From Circinella minor (taxonomy: Eukaryota > Mucoromycota > Mucoromycetes > Mucorales > Lichtheimiaceae): a DNA stretch of 64,000 nt. A program made the translations under genes and the position numbers. The DNA lies in NCBI GenBank assembly GCA_016758965.1, contig JAEPRB010000050.1, positions 140,144 through 204,143 on the forward strand, given 5' to 3'. The notes under the pieces were generated by a model that was not told the DNA's origin, searched no databases, and saw nothing but the letters and a program-made list of their open reading frames with translations. Position 1 is the stretch's first letter, and every line of letters starts with the position of its first letter. Below are positions 26,221 to 39,000 of this stretch, in pieces.

Positions 26221-27451
26221 CTACCTTTAAAATATATAAACATCTCGCACAGACATACACATATGCACACCTCTTAACACAAACATGAGGGGACTATTTA
26301 TTATTTATTTATTTATTTTATTTGTAGCATGACAAAGTTATTACAAGTATTGATATTGCACCTAATACTAATCGTATTGTAACTTGTTCTCAAGATCGTA
26401 ATGCTTATGTATGGACACAAGAAGGAGGTGTTTGGAAACCTGGATTGGTATTACTTCGTATTAATCGTGCTGCTACTTTTGTTCGTTGGTCACCCAAAGA
26501 AGATAAATTTGCTGTTGCAAGTGGTGCTCGTTGTATTTCTGTTTGTTATTTTGAAGAAGATAATGATTGGTGGGCTAGTAAACATCTTAAGAAACCTATA
26601 CGTAGTACTGTATTATCTATTGATTGGCATCCTAACAATGTGTTACTTGCCGCCGGTTCGGCTGATATGAAGGCACGTGTATTTTCTTCCTTTATTAAGG
26701 GTCTTGATAAAAAGTAAGTTTTGATTTTAAAATTAAAAAGGAATGAAGGAAAGGAATTGATGCTAAATCCTTATATGTTCTCACTTATAGACCCACACCT
26801 ACTGTTTGGGGTGATAAACTTCCATTCAATACAGTTTGTGGTGAATTTAGTGATGGTCGTGGTGGATGGGTTCATTCCGTTGCCTTTTCTCCTTCAGGGG
26901 ATGCTTTGGCTTTTGCTGGTCATGATTCATCTATTAGTGTAGCATACCCAAGTGCTGATGGTAATCATGCTGTGATTACTGTGCCTACTAATACATTACC
27001 TTATCGTTCACTTATTTGGGCAAACGAACAACAAATTGTTGCAGGTGGATTTGATTGTGCTCCACTTTTATTTGAAACTTCAGATGGTAAAGATTGGCAT
27101 CTTTCTGGTTCATTGGATGTAGGTCGTAAAAAGGCTTCTACTACTGCTTCTGTTTTGAGTCGTTTCAAAGCAATGGATTCACGTGGTCAAGCTGATAAGG
27201 ATACGGATTTAGCTACTACCCATCAAAATACAATTGTGTAAGTTATTCAATTCTATATTTTAGAGAGAAAGAGGTATTGATTATCCTTTTTTTTTATTTT
27301 CAATTCCTGTATATTTAGTGAAATTCGTCCTCATGCTGGATCTCGTGAAAATATTACCCAATTTTCAACCTGTGGTTTGGATGGTAAGGTTGCTATTTGG
27401 CAATTTGATCCTAGTCATCTTTCTACTGAACTTGCAGGACTTAAGATTTAA
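25929..27451 (+). CDS. ARC40: Arp2/3 complex subunit 1 (ARPC1, WD40)
   Basis: Five exons: 25929-25995, 26078-26163, 26328-26713, 26791-27237, 27319-27451. Total 372 residues, the normal ARPC1 length. It is the seven-bladed WD40 subunit of the Arp2/3 complex, which nucleates branched actin filaments at endocytic patches. Visible repeats include [40 protein letters not shown] and [20 protein letters not shown]; the last blade ends GKVAIWQFD. The insert [12 protein letters not shown] and the loop with MDSRG are typical. An A run of about 27 nt lies in intron 2 at about 26189-26215. Identification is firm. Confidence 0.96.
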
Positions 27452-28030
27452 TTAGCATTATTATTATTATTGATTGAAAAAAAAAACTGGGTTTTATTGA
27501 ATACCTAAATTTCTTTTTGTTAAAAATAAAAAATTCAAAAAAAAAAAAGAGAAAAGTTTATTATTTGTTGTGATAAAATTAAATGGAATCAACAAAATAA
27601 ATAAAGACGTTAGTGTGTAACTCTAAACAAATCATACGAAGAATAGTATATAGAAAGAAATGCTACGTGTATGTATGTGTGTGCGTGTGTGAAAGTAATA
27701 TAACAAGAACAAAGATAAAAATGCATATAAATCGTCAAGTAGAGAGAATGTGTGTTTGTTGGTAGGTTAGAGAGGGAGGGAGGAGATCGTACAAAAAAAA
27801 TAATACAATTGTTTTCTATAAAAAAATGACTAGTGAAAAAAAATGGGCAAATATTGTGTTACGTGCGTAAAAGAGAGAGAGAGAGAGTGTGTGTGTGTCT
27901 GCGTAGTCGTAAGTGAAATGAAAAGAAAGACAAAAAAGGGGAAAGAAAAATTAAAGCAAAAGAAAAAGAATAATGAATTAATTAATAAAGATAATAAAAT
28001 AAATGTTATGGGTTAGGATGGTTAATATCA
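27452..28030. other. Convergent intergenic region, ARPC1 and mitochondrial carrier
   Basis: About 580 bp with simple-sequence stretches: GT and GA runs near 27672-27692 and 27872-27900. It should hold both 3' ends. No gene seen. Confidence 0.5.
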
Positions 28031-29612
28031 TTATCGACATTCAATCATGGAGTCTTTACACCATTCATAAGTAAGGAAACTAACACCCATAGCAGGTGCA
28101 ACTTTAAGATAATTTGGAATCATGCCCTTATATAATCCTCGAACACCTTCATTTCGAACCATGGTCCTTACTGCATCCCAAGTACCCTTATATTTATAAT
28201 TTATTGTTGCCATACCAGTTACTTGCATACGTCTTCGTAAAACATCTAATAATGATAGTGTTGATTAGTTGCCATGATTCATTTTTCTCTCTTTATAAGT
28301 TACTATGGTTACCAAAACATAGGATAATAATAAAAGTTGACTTACCAAGTGGATAAGTAATAGTTTGTGCAATAGATCCAGCAAGAGCACCACATATCAG
28401 CTTACGAGTAGCTGATGGAGTATCTTGTCCAGGTGGGACAAGTAAAAATTTAAGACCTTCATAACATTGAAAATTCAATGCAACATATGGCGCAACACCC
28501 TATTTTTATGTTGTCATTATGATTTATAAATCAGCTAACTTTTTCTTATGTACCCATCATTTATCTCCATCCATACACACCCCTTCTCTCCCTTTTTGAA
28601 TTAATTAATTAAACTTACCAAAGTGGTTGGCCAAATACCACGATATAAACCAACAAGACCACCTTCATTTTTATAAATATGAACAATTGTTGGAACAATA
28701 CCAGGTAATTTTTTTTGTGGAACACCTGATTTTCGCATATTTCCATCCAATGTAGCCGATAATACAGAAAGTCGAGTTCGAACCATATCTAAAGGATAAG
28801 TACAAGCAACGGAAATAACACCAGCAAATCCACCAGCTGTTAATCGTCGTGGTGTATCCAATTCTGTTTTTCCAGGTTCCATCAATAATTTTTTACACCA
28901 TTCATATGCAGCAAATTGACTTGCACTATAAGGTATAATTCGAATCACATTGGTACCATTACCACGCATATAACCCATTAAACCTTCTTCTCGCCACATT
29001 TTAGCTAATGTTGGAAATACACCTTCATAAGCTGCAGGTTCTGGTCCTTGTACCTAATTATTTTAAAGCAAAACCAAAAAAAAAAAAAAAAATCATGCAT
29101 AATGAATGATAAAGTGAGTTTTTTTAAGAAACAATAATAATATTATAGATAATAAAAAAAATTGGGGGGAGGGGACATTGCCGGATTTCACATTCCTGTC
29201 ACATGTAATTTTCGGAACAGGACGGTCGTGTATTATGTGTTATTAGGATCTACAACCCTTTTTACTCTTTTATACACATAACAACCCCCCCCTCCCCTTT
29301 CAAAAAAAAAATATAAACAAAAAAAAATTATTATTATTTACCTGGAATAAAATTTTCATACGTTCAACTGGAGAAACAACAGTACGGGATACTGCACCTG
29401 CCATACCTATTTATTATTCGAAATGAAAAATAAGTAACATTATATTTACATGTGTTGTCAATATAAATTAACAATTTCCCCTTCCTCTTCTTTTTCGCTC
29501 TGATATTACCTCCTGCAACCAAATGAACCATGGTGTCAGAAACCATTAATTCCTTCCATCGACTTGTTTCTTTTTGAACTGGTTCAACTGTTGCTGTTGT
29601 TGTTGTTGTTGT

Positions 29613-29644
<32 letters not shown>

Positions 29645-30152
29645 TTGCTGCCGTTGTTTTCGTTTTTGTAATGGCATGTAATAATAATCCAAAAATATTA
29701 TCAAGATGGTCGGTGGTTAATTCTCGAGCAGGAATAGCATTACTATTTAATAATTGAACAAATTCGGAATATGACATTCGATGACCATCAGCATTGGTGA
29801 TCACTGTCACTTTACTACGGAGCTTATTTAAGGTATCCTATTACACATATATATAAGAGAAAGAGAGAGGGAGGGAAAAAAAGTATGAGTTTTTTCTGTT
29901 GAGAAAACAAAAAAAAAATTGAATAATTTGACAGGAGTGAAAAAGAATTGGGGGGAAGGCGATAAGAGATGAAACAATAAATCTTTTTGGTGATAAGAGA
30001 ATAGAATATTTTACCTCGTCCATTGGAGCATCGACATTTGTAGAAGCACAAATGGCGGCGAGATCATGAGCATCAATATGACCGTCCTTATTATGGTCAA
30101 GAAACCTAAATAATTGCTGGATACTCCAAGGTTCCGAATCGTTTTGGAACAT
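28031..30152 (-). CDS. Mitochondrial carrier with N-terminal EF-hand (SCaMC/Sal1 type)
   Basis: Six exons: 30152..30015, 29837..29510, 29406..29342, 29053..28619, 28499..28346, 28245..28031. Total 444 residues. The carrier half has the three repeats of the SLC25 family, each with its PX(D/E)XX(R/K) signature: SPVERMK, YPLDMVR and YPLDVLR. The N-terminus has one good EF-hand loop, DHNKDGHIDAHD, though position 12 is Asp rather than Glu, and a second, degenerate one (NADGHRMSYSEF). Proteins of this design are Ca2+-regulated ATP-Mg/phosphate carriers of the inner membrane. The EF-hand part is shorter than the four-hand version of animals. A Thr/Ala tract, coded by CAG/CAA-type triplets at about 29590-29650, links the two halves. 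Transport substrate is inferred from family. Confidence 0.9.
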
Positions 30153-33100
30153 ATTGGTTCAAATAAATATATAAAAAAAAAAAGAAAGAAGGGAAAGAAC
30201 AAGGAGAGAAGGGAAGACCAAAAACAAAAACAAAACAAAAAAGATATGAATAAAAATTATATAATTGATATATATAAGTAATACAAAAAAAAAAAGAGAA
30301 AAAAAAAAGGTACAATAAACAAAATAGATTTATCTTTCATGGTTTTTTTTTTTTCTGTTTCCGCGGATTGAATGATGCGGGGTTGGGGTTCATCGTTGTT
30401 GAACGTGGGTGGGGGGGTTGAAAGGTAAGTAGTTAGTACGTAAAATGATCTGCAGTTCGGATCTTACCAATCAAGGTTTTTGTTGGTTCCGTTCTGGAAA
30501 ATTATCCTTTTAGAGATATATATAATATTATTATTAGTTTTTTGGCAAGTAGGATGACTTTTTTTCCTTTACTCGTTGTGTTTATATAGGCTATTTATTT
30601 TCAATAATAAATAGTAATGAAATAATTATACATTTTAGAGGAGAGAAAAAAAAAAGGGGGGGGAAGGGATTTCAGTCGGGGACGGAAGGGAAGGAGGTTG
30701 GAATTAGGGAACCCTTATTGTTTTCGTTTATTGTTATTAAATATTATTATGTTCTTGTCGATAATTTCGCACGACATGTGAGAAAACAATCCATGACTTT
30801 ATAAACGTAAGTCTAATTTTATCATTTACAATAATTAAATTATTATGTTGTTATAAATTATCATATAGTATACCTACTATATTATTGACTATACATACTA
30901 TCTATATATTCTTTCTATAGTATTAACACACACACACACACACACACACCAAAGTTATGATATATGTGGAAAGAGTAGATATAATAATGGCAACAACGAA
31001 TGAAAAGTATGACATCAATATAAAAAGATATATGTTTCATTGAATAAAGTATTACACGATAATTAGCAAAGTTTTATCCTCCCTTTTTTTTATTTTGTTT
31101 TTGTTTTTGACAATTATACCAAAAAGAAAATGTTTAACTTGTTATAGCTGTGATAATTATCTTCTGGTCCCCGCTCCCTAACACATCTTTCAAAGTTCCA
31201 AACGTATTATCTGTATTTGTCACACAGTGTCATCATATCTATGATATAAACTTTTATTTACGTACTGTAATTATTTATTTTTAGATAAGTTTGATAGGCA
31301 AAGTTTTGTAAAAAGACGAACCATTTTTTTTTTGAGAGGAAGACAAATACATAGAAGCACCTGTTTTTTTTTTAATCTTCTCGTTTTTCTTGATCAGGCT
31401 AATCATATGTGGCAAATATTATTATTCGGAAAAAAAAAAGTCGAATCGAATTGAGATTTAGAAACCAACAATAAGGGAATTTGGTTTATATCACGATACT
31501 CGCAAGATACCAATCCTCTTCTTAATAATTCCATTATTCAAAGTGTTTTATATCCATGGTAATAAATTTTTTTATTGTTTTCTTGACAACATCTTATTTT
31601 TTTATCACTTTTCTTCTTATCTCGTCAAACCATATCATCATGTGTTAATAATATATATTATCATCTACGCAATATATATTCTTGTGATCAATGACAATCA
31701 ACATTTTCTGTTCATTATGCATGAACATATACGTATAAAAAAACAGATTATCACAGGGCATATTTTCTATGCACGAAATTGTGACATATTATGCGAAAAT
31801 TTCTACGTAGAAAAGTCATGTTATCATTATATTCGCACATTGTATACAATAGATACTATTTTTTTTTTCACTGACAAGTACATACATACGTATACAAATT
31901 AAATACAAATAATTTTATTGTAATGTGTTGCAAGTAGTAAAAAATGAAAATGTCTTTAAAATGCGTATGTAGCAATCATCAATCATGCCATGTAGTCTAA
32001 ATGAAATAATTCACTTATAAATTTATGTAATAATGAAAAATGTTGTATAATGGAGACCCGCCATCATATAGGCAAATTATTATTGTGTTGACAGGACAAG
32101 ATTACACATTATAATTATATCACCTTCAATACTTGATTTTTCTTTTCTATAATTTTTTTTAATGGTAGAGAAGGCAGGCATAGCATCTATCAATAATAGT
32201 AACACCATCGCCATCATATAAGACATAAGTTTAATATAACAATACAGATGATAAAAAAACCATCGTTTTTATGTTGATATTCGCTAATACTTGCTTTTTT
32301 TTCAACTTCCAAGAACAATCATTCACGCCATCTTCGTTTTTTTCAAGTATCTAGAACTTTTCTCATTATACTTAAAGTGGATTCCCGTATAATCTTAATA
32401 CTTGTATACAATAACTGCACAACATTAGATACTTGGTGTGGAACGTCTGTACAGATATATATATAATATGAAACTCGTTCGAATAATTAAAGGACATAAA
32501 AAAATATCATTTTCACTTACCAGTTATTAAAAACAACAATAATGTGGGTTGTTTTATAGAGCTATAAATACATTACTACTCAAAAAAAATTATTTATTGT
32601 ACCTACTACGTACGTACTCCAGAATTATTGTATTAATTCTTTTATCTCTATTTGTAATATTTAAATAATATATATTAACCAAAAATGATTGATAACATAC
32701 ATATTAGTTATAACGACTAGAAATTAAGTATCAAAAGAGTGATTAGAATGAGGCAGTTGGAAAAGGACCAATAGAGAGATTTTACCTCAGTGTGACAGGT
32801 ACCCTTGGAGCCGCTGAAATTTCGCGACATGTTTCAACCGGGACACTATTTACCCGAGTAAAATTCACAACATTTTTTTGTCGTGACCAGTAATATTACT
32901 TTATTTTATAAAAATGTTGCGAAATTCATCCGGGTAAAGAGTATTCCGGTTGAAACTTGTCGCGAAATTTCAGCGGCTCCAAGGTCATTATTTACTACCT
33001 TAGCAACAGTGCCACCAAAGAAAAATAGATGAATCAAGTTCTTGTTATGATAGTGATAAATTTCATATTTCTATACTTAATCTTTTCTTTTGGTAAACTG

Positions 33101-35084
33101 AGAAAAAGATAATTATATCTTTTAAGTAGATCTGACTCCTTTTTCAAATATATAGTTCAACTTGTTTATTTTTACTTGGTTTTGCGTGTGTATCAAAATC
33201 ATTATTGCTTTCTTTTTGTTTTTTCAAGGTCAAGCAATGAAAGGCAAGTATGATCCGACAATAAAACAAAATGTCAATAAATGATCAAGTATCTGCCTGA
33301 ACCAGTAGTTTTTTTTTTTTTTTTTTTTTTTTTGCTTGTTATGAAATACACCACTGACAATTGCATTACTGTATACAATAATGTACTTGCCTAGCTTTTA
33401 TCTGTTACTACCGCTCCTATAACTGAAGGCAAGGAGAAATCTAAGGGACTACTTTTATAGAACGAAATATAGCATATAGAAAAATAAGTGACACGTTGAC
33501 ATCAATTTCTATGGTTCTCTAGAATTAATGGAAGAGATATTTGAAGGATCGCTAAATAGGCAGGTAGGAAGAATAGCTTGTAAAATGTTTCTACAACACA
33601 TTTTAAAATATTATTACATGTTCATTGATCTGGGTGTACATATCTACCGTAATAAATTAATGATACTACAGAAAAAAAAAGCTGCTATGGTTGCTCGCGC
33701 GTACGTAGTTTTATCTTGTGGGACATATCAAGAGATTGCTCAACAGTGGTTACGTATGTTCTAAAAATAGAGCTCTTTTATTTAAACATTTTGGTGAATG
33801 AGCTCTTTTCTTTTTCTATAGAAAAAAAAATCTAGATATTGACTTACTAGAAAATAATAACGCAGTAGCTATACGTATCTTCTTTTTTAGAATTAAATGG
33901 ATACAGTTCATAATGAGATACAAATGAACTAGTACCTTTTTATTCGTTGCGTCTGATGAATTATTCAAGGTGGGACGATTTGAAAGATTTAGATATTTTT
34001 CATTATTGTTTAAATACGTACGTATCTACAATTTGCGGCAGAACCGTCAGTTTTACGGTGTAAATTAAATAGGTCTGCTACGTACTGTTGATGCTCTTAT
34101 TCATATAACCTCCAGTTGAGGGTTTATGACTGTCTCTACGCAGTTTTACGTAGGATAAAGACGAACATTCGACTACTACCTAGGAAAAATTATAAACCAG
34201 CTTAGATACAGCTGTTCCAGACATGTACTGCTTCCTTTTCAATAATGGAATTAGACGGTTAGATATATTTGGGGCTTAAATGCTGTGACTTATTACCAAT
34301 GATGTATTCGACGCGTTGGGTGAAGTGAAACAAGATATAAAGAAGATTCATTTAGAAGGAAATTATACAATTCCATCTCAGCAAAAAAGGTCTTCCAGAT
34401 CGTTTTGCTTTCATGTGATAGAAGCCACTTTGATAGATATTCTTTTTTGTTGATGACAACTAGACTTGATATATTTCCCAGAACAGATTTAGATAGGAAC
34501 AGTTACTTCAGGAATAATCTCAACGGTTTCAGATTAATATATCAAATCATTATAAGTGGGTAAACCACAGCATCATTAATTAATGTTACAATGCTTGAAA
34601 AAATCAAGCTACTTCCTATACTGTAAAGCGACATAAAATATGTTCTCATTCTAACTAATATTAGCGAACAAAATAAAACGGTCATAACTTAGAATTTTAC
34701 TTGTGGAATAGGGATATATCAAATATCAACTTAATAGTATATAATAATTATTCCTGTTATTGGTATTAATATCTGGCTAAATAAGTGAATTTGCGGCAAG
34801 TTTTTATTGACTTGTTTAACAACTATGAATTCATTATTGGACTTTATTAGAAAATCGACCATGTTCTTCACAAGATTATATAGTAAACAACTTAATTATA
34901 ACATATTTGTGACCAAAAAGTTATTTGTTTGTTTTTTTGAAACAGAAACTGTTCTCCGCAACCAAGAAAAAAAAAAAAAAAAAAGAGGGCTTCCAAAAAA
35001 CCTAAAAAAAAAAGTTGCTCCGTTGGAAGTAATACATTACTTTTTTTTTTGTTATTTTTTTTGAAGGGCATTCAACCGTCCTTA
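30153..35084. other. Gene-poor 4.9-kb intergenic stretch
   Basis: AT-rich DNA between the divergent carrier and MDM31 genes. It holds a CA microsatellite (about 30926-30949), a G-rich tract near 30650-30700, a fold-back repeat at 32803-32984 and a T run of about 25 nt near 33310. Two coding-like remnants occur on the plus strand: 33528-33764, and an open stretch at about 34295-34453 without an ATG (GEVKQDIKKIHLEGNYTIPS). I do not recognise either. No complete gene seen. Confidence 0.5.
32803..32984. repeat. Fold-back inverted repeat (MITE-like)
   Basis: 182 bp. The left end CCTTGGAGCCGCTGAAATTT reappears as the exact complement at the right end, and the arms continue with few mismatches for about 75 bp (CGCGACA, GTTTCAACCGG, TTTACCCG, CAACATTTTT). 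The loop is about 30 bp. No clear target duplication is seen, and there is no ORF. A small non-autonomous transposon is the best reading, but the family is unknown. Confidence 0.65.
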
Positions 35085-37570
35085 ATGATTCTCCGGAGGA
35101 CTAGCCGGTTGCAACACTACACTCGAACATTTAGATCCAATAAGCACGTTGTTTGCCGATCCCTTGCACCCAGTCTGTTCGTCTACCATGTCGACGCTAC
35201 ATGTTATCATGAAGTGTTGATAACAACCACCAGAAACAAAACAACCTTAACCGGGGGAGGAAGATTACCAAGCGCGTCGTCAACAGCGTCGTCGTCACGT
35301 CATAACTTAAATGGAACAAACCAGTTCCATATAGTTGATATGGGAGCATCGAGTACAACTTCGTGGATTGCAGCTTGCTGCGCTGCCTTTAAGATTGCTT
35401 GTCGAGAAAAGAATACTTCCATTGAGACGTTTGTGTTAGAAGTTAAACGACATTTACACGATTGGTTATCAGTTCAACGACGGCGCTGTAGTTATCGACC
35501 TATTACCCAATATCAACGAAAACCACAAAAGCAACAACAATATTATAATAATAGCCATCGTCATTATCGATTCGGTGCTGGACCTATTGCTATCATAAAG
35601 CGACAAGTACATAATAGTTCGTTTCAACCAAGTCCACATCGACCCAGTAAAGATGAGTTATTGGCACAAGCACGTGGATTTTTGGAACGGTGGAAGATTA
35701 GAATAAAGTATCCATTGATGCGACAAATGCGACCATGGACACTCAATGATATTACGGCGTTATTCTCTTGGTTATTTCTGGGTCATAGTTTATGGTTATT
35801 GGTGGGCACCACAAGTTTTGTTAGTCTTATCTTGTGGTTAGGCAATTCATTTCAATTTCAAGGTAAAAATAAATATAAAAAAAAAAATTATCGCGCTGTA
35901 TTTTTATTTCAAGTTTTTCAGAACCCTACAATCACATATACTCACACCCTGTATTTACACATATAGAATGGATTGCATATAGAATTGGACAATATCTTAC
36001 TTCAGCTACGGGTGCAACAGTTGTATTTGATTCGGCTATTATGCCCAACTGGAAGGACGGTAAAATTCGTTTAAACAACGTGCATATTTATCGAATGCCA
36101 CGATCTGAACGTGAAAAGTTTACACGACATGCTGCAATGATCAGTAGCGGACAACGTAATCTTGTTGAAAGAGAACAACAAGCGCAACAAAAGCAACAAC
36201 AACAAAAATCAATGGCAGACGATGACGATCCACTTGCTGATGTGTATCTTGATGACGATGAAAAGGATAATGAGGTATTAAAAACTTGGATGTGGTTTGA
36301 TTTGACATTTGAACGTGTGGAGGTAACGCTTAGTCTGATGCGATGGATGGACGGCAAAGGTCTAATCCAGAGTGCAGATATCAAAGGTGTTCGTGGAGTT
36401 GTGGATAGACGACATGTACGATGGACGGGTACCTATGATCCAGTAGCAGCACGGCACAAGTATACACCGGGTGATTTTGAGTTGGGTAAATTTACTCTGG
36501 AAGACTTACTCGTGACAGTATACCAGCCTAACGGATTCCGTCCTTACCCTATTTCAATTTTCCAAGCACAACTTGATCAATTCCGCAAACAATGGTTATT
36601 TTATGATATCCTATGTGCGACATCGATTGTTGGCGCATTTGACAAATGTTTGTTTAGTGTCCATTCTCCACAATTGGAGAAGAGTGTCCTTGAACAAGCA
36701 GGTCATATTGATTCCAAGATATCCAAGTTTAGGAGTCATGATATTTATCACTATTATCCATTTGCGAAACCTGATCCGAATGGTGTCGTAGTGGGTGGCG
36801 AAACAGAACAATTTGGTGTCTTAACGGATCAAGGTATGCGTAAGCAAGGTTATAAGCGTAAGTCACGATTACGTATTGATGGTGTTAATATTGATCATAT
36901 CAATCGTGGTGTGGCTGGACCGCCCGGATGGATCACGTCCGGTACAGTTGATACGTGTGCTGATATCTATATTCCCAAGGAAGCTTCTGAAGCCGAATCC
37001 ACCGAACTATTACGCAAGCTTGTATATGAATTGACAGATAGCATTGAATTACCACAGCCTGTCATGCTTGGAGCTGGTAACAGTGATGATCTATTGGTCG
37101 TAGGTCGTGGAGGAAACAGTGAAGCATACAAAAAGAAAATGACTCGTGAAGAACCTAAAAAATTTGTCATGGATATCGAGTTTCAATTCAAGGACAGTAA
37201 AGCATCAGTACCTCTCAACACACCGGATTTGAGTTACGTCAACAATGCCATGGTACGCCCTGTTGTTGCCTATATTAATAAAAACAAGACGATCGTTCCA
37301 ATTAAATGTCGTGTTATTATGGATTTGAGCAACTTTGATGGAGCATGGTCCGGATACGATTCAACCTTGATTGATCATATAAGTGAACAACTTGGAAAAG
37401 GTTTTGTAGATTTGACAATGGATCAACAAAAACATAATCGACGGTTAAAGCGGATAGGATATTGGAGTTTGCGTGAAATGCTTCGTAATCTTGTCAGTAT
37501 TCATGACATGATGCGTGTTACATCACGTGGTTTTTGGAGTTATATTGGTACTGGTAGTGTCAATACATAA
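35085..37570 (+). CDS. MDM31: Mitochondrial inner-membrane protein Mdm31
   Basis: Two exons: 35085-35862 and 35967-37570. Total 793 residues. Mdm31/Mdm32 proteins sit in the mitochondrial inner membrane; they are needed for mitochondrial shape, inheritance and phospholipid handling. The start at 35085 gives a basic, Arg-rich presequence (MILRRTSRLQHYTRTFRSNK). Family blocks are visible: NDITALFSWLFLGHSLWLLV (membrane segment), IGQYLTSATGATVVFDSAIM and PNWKDGKIRLNNVHIYRMP. LEDLLVTVYQPNGFRPYPIS follows, then PRPVVAYIN-like text near the C-terminus (VRPVVAYINKNKTIVPI). An acidic, Gln-rich insert lies at about residues 300-350. An in-frame ATG at 35049 would add 12 hydrophobic residues and is less likely. 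Confidence 0.92.
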
Positions 37571-37892
37571 CCAATTAAACCAGCATATATTTGTATATAT
37601 AAACAACCCTATCAACGCATATAAATATATACACACATACTCACTCATTCTTCACACATTCACATATAATGCATCATTTTCTACATTTCTTCTATTCTCA
37701 CCAGAAACAAGAAAAAAAAATTTTTAGTCCTCCTCTCTCCCTCTCTTCTTTATTTTGAGCATACCATTTCTTTTCTTCCCCCACCCCTCTCCTCTTTTAT
37801 ACTATATTCTCATCAATCTGTAAATAATTATCGTTTAGTATAATAGGTACACCAAAAAAAAAAAAACACACATCTTTTATTATTTATTTTTT
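37571..37892. other. Convergent intergenic region, MDM31 and REV7
   Basis: About 320 bp of AT-rich DNA with CT-rich tracts between converging genes. No gene seen. Confidence 0.5.
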
Positions 37893-38863
37893 TTATCGAG
37901 AAACATGTTTCCCTTTTTTCATTGCTTCGATAACAAAAACATTTATTTTGAACAAATCCATTGGTATTGTTTTTATCGGAATTATATGGTTCCAACGTTG
38001 ATGTTGTTGAGATTCTTGTTGATCACTTTGTGTTGGGATCCAATCTATTTGTTGATGAGTAGATGATGGTGGACCTGAATATGTTTCAACACCTAATGTA
38101 AATGTACAATCAGATGGATTATTAACAAGAGAAGATCGAGTTCCTGCTGTACGTAATAAGCATGCACGTAATTGCTGTTGAATATCGGCTAAAGAACAAG
38201 TGACTTCACTATCCAATATCGTATCTAATGGTATATCTAAATTTGATTCATTTAGAGCAGACTCAATTTCGAAAACAAAACGTTCTAAAATTCGATTATT
38301 CATAGGTGACATGATTTTAAGACTAATAAATTTACAATTCCCCTAAGATAAGTAACATATATTATTAGTATCGTAATCCCTCTCTCTTTCTATTACTTTC
38401 CTTACACGCCCTCACTTACCGATATGAGTAATGTTTGTAGTGACTCCACAAATTTAGAAATATAATTTGCAACACCTTCATGAGTTGCCATGTGTACTGG
38501 GACGTCATACTTCTTTTTTAAAGAAAATATCGCTTTTGAAAAAAAAAAAAAAGAACCAGGAAAATGAGCTAAATGCAAAAGTAATGACCATTAATTAGAT
38601 ACTAAATAATATACCTGTAGGGTAAAGTTCACGTTCGTACAAGATTTGATGGATCCATACTTCGACTAAATGTTAAATGTTTTGCATGAGATCTCATGTA
38701 CCCATCAGCTGTTTAATAAACAACTTACTAAAATCGAGCAATAAATTGATTAGATCTATAATAATGACAATAATAATTTTAATAATACAAAAGTAAAAGA
38801 TTTATAATGTAGAAATTTAAAAAAGAGTTTGTCCAATTACAAACCTTGTCGTGAAATCATCAT
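37893..38863 (-). CDS. REV7: REV7/MAD2L2 HORMA protein, one apparent frameshift
   Basis: Five exons: 38863..38845, 38755..38729, 38665..38615, 38533..38420, 38342..37893, about 219 residues. Rev7 is the HORMA-domain subunit of DNA polymerase zeta and bridges Rev3 and Rev1 in translesion synthesis. Conserved text: LLLDFIEVWIHQILYERELY, then KKYDVPVHMATHEGVANYIS, then RILERFVFEIESAL. Exons 1 and 2 are only 19 and 27 nt. Exon 4 has one base too many: after GCG ATA TTT TCT TTT, the six-A run puts KKYDVPVHM out of frame with exons 1-3. With five A the whole gene is open and the length is a multiple of three. A homopolymer error in the assembly is the simplest cause; a real mutation is possible. 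Confidence 0.85.
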
Positions 38864-39000
38864 GAAAATGGAAAAAAGAATAATATGAGTTTATTTATTG
38901 TACTTAATTAATTTTATATTTAATAAGTTCTTTCTAGTAAAAATGGAATGTAATGGAATAAAGAAGATGGATTTTATGTGGGGTTATAATATAATAGTAT
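38864..39000. other. Short intergenic region
   Basis: About 140 bp between the REV7 start and the stop of the next minus-strand gene. It must hold the REV7 promoter and the neighbour's 3' end. Nothing specific seen. Confidence 0.4.

Noticed and set aside
30926..30949. CA repeat considered as a CRISPR-like or structural array
   Set aside because: Perfect dinucleotide repeat with no spacers.
31543..31902. 119-codon plus-strand frame
   Set aside because: Rich in Ile/Tyr/Phe from AT-rich DNA, with no motif or splice context.
33528..33764. 78-codon frame (KAAMVARAYVVLSCGTYQEI) considered as a gene
   Set aside because: No recognisable motif, no flanking exons and poor codon context; left as a possible relic in the intergenic entry.
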